DNA of 64,000 nt from positions 1-64,000 of the forward strand of contig CBFHHY010000005.1 of the NCBI GenBank assembly GCA_965655795.1, given 5' to 3'. The notes under the pieces are model-generated. The model saw only the letters and a list, made by a program, of their open reading frames with translations. It was not told the DNA's origin and made no database searches. Both the position numbers and the translations under genes were made by a program. The stretch is from TMED14 sp002167805. Its GTDB lineage: Bacteria > Bacteroidota > Bacteroidia > Flavobacteriales > Schleiferiaceae. This document shows positions 62,366 through 64,000 of the stretch, in pieces. Every line of letters starts with the position of its first letter. Position 1 is the first letter of the stretch.

Positions 62366-62437
62366 ATGGGATGTAATTGTGATAATTGTAATTGTGGTCA
62401 GTCATGTTCATGTGGCTCTGATTGCTCTTGCTGCTAG
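62366..62437 (+). CDS. 23-residue Cys-rich peptide, metallothionein-like
   Basis: An ATG-started frame of 23 codons plus TAG. An in-frame stop at 62339-62341 and the lack of any other ATG, GTG or TTG between fix the start. Nine of 23 residues are Cys (positions 3, 5, 8, 10, 14, 16, 20, 22, 23); the rest are Asn, Asp, Ser, Gly and Gln with one Met, and no hydrophobic residue. The order is CxCxxCxC, then GQS, then CxCxxxCxCC. The part CDNCNCGQSCSCGSDCSC is very like one Cys cluster of plant type 1 metallothioneins, although chance or convergence is more likely than descent. It fits the gap between a divergent methyltransferase and the convergent amt gene (8 bp between stops). Thiolate binding of Zn, Cu or Cd is inference. 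Confidence 0.62.
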   Translation: MGCNCDNCNCGQSCSCGSDCSCC

Positions 62438-62445
62438 TTAGTTGA

Positions 62446-63753
62446 TTAAAGGCTTTCATTGTGCTGGCTTTGATCGAGCCCAATGTTTTCATCTTCAGAA
62501 TTTACTCTAATTGGACTGATCCAGTTTGTGAGTGTTAGAATCATCCATGTCATTATAAAGACATATATCGAAACTCCAACTAATGTTATAGATTCAGCAA
62601 GAAATAAACGTGCTTCCCCAAAAAATAATCCTTGATTCTCAATTGCTGGGTTGATTTCCTTGCTCGCAAAGACACCCGTGAGAAGCATTCCGACTATTCC
62701 GCCAATTCCATGACTTGGAAAAACATCAAGTGTGTCATCTATAGATGTCTTGCTTCGCCAAGTGATCATTAAGTTGCATGTAACTGCTGCACATATTCCA
62801 ATTACCAAGGAGTGAGCAACGCTAACGAATCCTGCAGCGGGGGTTATTGCTACTAGGCCTACTACGGCTCCTATGCAGGCTCCCATGGCGCTGGGTTTTT
62901 TCCCTCGAAAATTATCAAATAAAATATATGTAAGAGATGCTGCAGCGCTTGAGGTGGTAGTAGTTGCAAGTGCAATAACAGCCAACTCATTTGCGCCAAA
63001 AGCAGATCCTGAATTAAACCCAAACCAACCGAACCAAAGTAAACCAGTCCCAAGCATGACATAAGTTATTCTAGCTGGTTGATTTTTTTCTTTGGTTCTT
63101 CTCTTTAGAAAAATGGCACCTGCAAGAGCTGCAATTCCCGCACTCATATGCACAACTGTTCCACCAGCAAAATCAAGGACACCTGCTCTAGCAAGAATGC
63201 CATCGGGGTGCCAAGTGGCATGAGCAAGAGGGGAGTATATGAAGATGCTGAATAAAACGAGAAATAGAAGGTAAGATGTGAACTTTATCCGCTCAGCAAA
63301 CGCGCCGGTAATTAGAGCTGGGGTGATTATAGCAAACTTTAATTGGAATAAAGCAAATAATAAGAATGGAATCGTTGGCGCTAATTCAATAGGTGCGTGA
63401 TTAATTACATTATGAAATAAGAAATAACTTCTAGGGTCCCCAATAACACCTTGAAAACTATCACCAAAGGCAAGAGAAAACCCTATGAAAATCCACAGCA
63501 CGGTTATTACAGCCATGGACACAAAGCTTTGTAGCATAGTTGAGATTACATTTTTCTTTTGAACCATGCCACCATAAAAGAAAGCTAATCCAGGAGTCAT
63601 TATAAGCACAAGCGCTGTAGATACAAGAACCCAAGCTGTATCGCCATTATTATATGAATAATCGTCTCCAGTAATTAGGTTTGTGTCAACATATATTAGT
63701 GATATAAACGCTATCAGGACAAGAATAAAGAATGGCAGGTCTTTTTTGTACAT
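62446..63753 (-). CDS. amt: Ammonium transporter Amt
   Basis: A 435-residue membrane protein with about 11-12 helices. NTGDTAWVLVSTALVLIMTPGLAFFYGGMVQKKNVISTM is the family start after an N-terminal signal-like helix. The pore Asp and first pore His are in LDFAGGTVVHMSAGIAAL, and the second His is in VFPSHGIGGIVGMLLTG; both match the twin-His pair of AmtB. It imports ammonium or ammonia. No glnK (PII) gene is beside it in the window; such genes often accompany amt, so it may lie beyond the right edge or elsewhere. The C-terminal cytosolic tail is short (INWISPIRVNSEDENIGLDQSQ). Confidence 0.94.
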   Translation of the reverse strand: MYKKDLPFFILVLIAFISLIYVDTNLITGDDYSYNNGDTAWVLVSTALVLIMTPGLAFFYGGMVQKKNVISTMLQSFVSMAVITVLWIFIGFSLAFGDSFQGVIGDPRSYFLFHNVINHAPIELAPTIPFLLFALFQLKFAIITPALITGAFAERIKFTSYLLFLVLFSIFIYSPLAHATWHPDGILARAGVLDFAGGTVVHMSAGIAALAGAIFLKRRTKEKNQPARITYVMLGTGLLWFGWFGFNSGSAFGANELAVIALATTTTSSAAASLTYILFDNFRGKKPSAMGACIGAVVGLVAITPAAGFVSVAHSLVIGICAAVTCNLMITWRSKTSIDDTLDVFPSHGIGGIVGMLLTGVFASKEINPAIENQGLFFGEARLFLAESITLVGVSIYVFIMTWMILTLTNWISPIRVNSEDENIGLDQSQHNESL

Positions 63754-64000
63754 TTTTTAATTATTTATACTAAAAATCTAAATATTTCTAATAAATAAAC
63801 ATAAAATGTTAAAAATTTTTAATTTTTGTTAAAAATTAATTATGTTATAAGATTTGGCACGGTGATCATTGAAGCCAAGAATAGATTTTTTAAATGAATT
63901 AACTTGGACCTAACTTAGATTATTATATTACTGCAATAATAACCGTAGAGAATTAATCTTTTTGGAAGTGAAGTTTACAATAGCTGAGATAGATAGAATT
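63754..64000. other. Intergenic region upstream of amt; nothing recognised
   Basis: A 247-bp AT-rich stretch with A and T runs. It must contain the amt promoter, but no clear TAnnTTTG is seen on the minus strand. A minus-strand frame of 15 codons enters from the right edge and stops at 63953-63955; it is too short to identify. No RNA gene or repeat is visible. Confidence 0.4.

Noticed and set aside
63953..64000. Fifteen-codon minus-strand frame entering from the right edge
   Set aside because: Too short to identify and no conserved C-terminal motif; another frame also stays open for over 20 codons there.
1..64000. CRISPR arrays, transposons, prophage, tRNA or rRNA genes
   Set aside because: No regularly spaced repeats, transposase or integrase genes, or structural RNA signatures were seen in any gap.

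Overview
The window is a gene-dense, AT-rich chromosomal segment of a member of the Bacteroidota, most likely a marine or aquatic relative of the Flavobacteriales. The evidence is the conserved block ligA - DUF6913 - dapA - bamD - Bacteroidota-type rpoZ - coaBC - DUF4835 - recN, the type IX secretion (T9SS) C-terminal domains, the Bacteroidota-only families (DUF1684, DUF3347, DUF6702, DUF4835), TAnnTTTG-type promoters and the near absence of Shine-Dalgarno sequences. I see no rRNA, tRNA, CRISPR array, phage or insertion sequence. Most of it reads as core chromosome.

Layout. 1-8.7 kb: the tail of a glycosyltransferase, then a leftward run parA - surA-like - GH92 mannosidase - CotH/T9SS protein - DUF1684 - sugar cupin. 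8.8-17.3 kb: a leftward run dnaA - tyrosine phosphatase - RsmI-like methyltransferase - mnmE - PqqB-like hydrolase - DUF6702 - M1 peptidase - DUF3347 lipoprotein. 17.5-20.6 kb: thioesterase, T9SS metallopeptidase and ribD. 20.6-30.8 kb: a rightward housekeeping block from prmC through ligA, dapA, bamD, rpoZ, coaBC and recN to fabI. 30.8-38.6 kb: prfC, then a light-response cluster made of a CarH/LitR-like B12-binding MerR regulator, an ECF sigma factor, crtI, crtB, idi, a pyruvoyl-tetrahydropterin-synthase-like gene and a class I photolyase. 38.6-45.2 kb: a conserved protein of unknown role, a PhnP-like hydrolase, a dihydroorotase homologue that has lost its metal ligands, and a small FtsX/ABC/DUF3299 system behind fabH. 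45.4-52.9 kb: ffh, folD, queE, relA/spoT, fumarylacetoacetase and glyA. 53.1-62.4 kb: a more accessory stretch of secreted and membrane proteins of unknown function, two divergent NTF2-like genes, PhzF, GH43 and a methyltransferase, punctuated by strong bidirectional terminators. 62.4-63.8 kb: a 23-residue cysteine-rich peptide and an ammonium transporter.

The two observations most worth following up are the 23-residue peptide with nine cysteines at 62366-62437, which looks like a miniature metallothionein, and the light-response cluster, which has the composition of the actinobacterial LitR/LitS carotenoid-photolyase system plus a pterin synthase placed directly before the photolyase.
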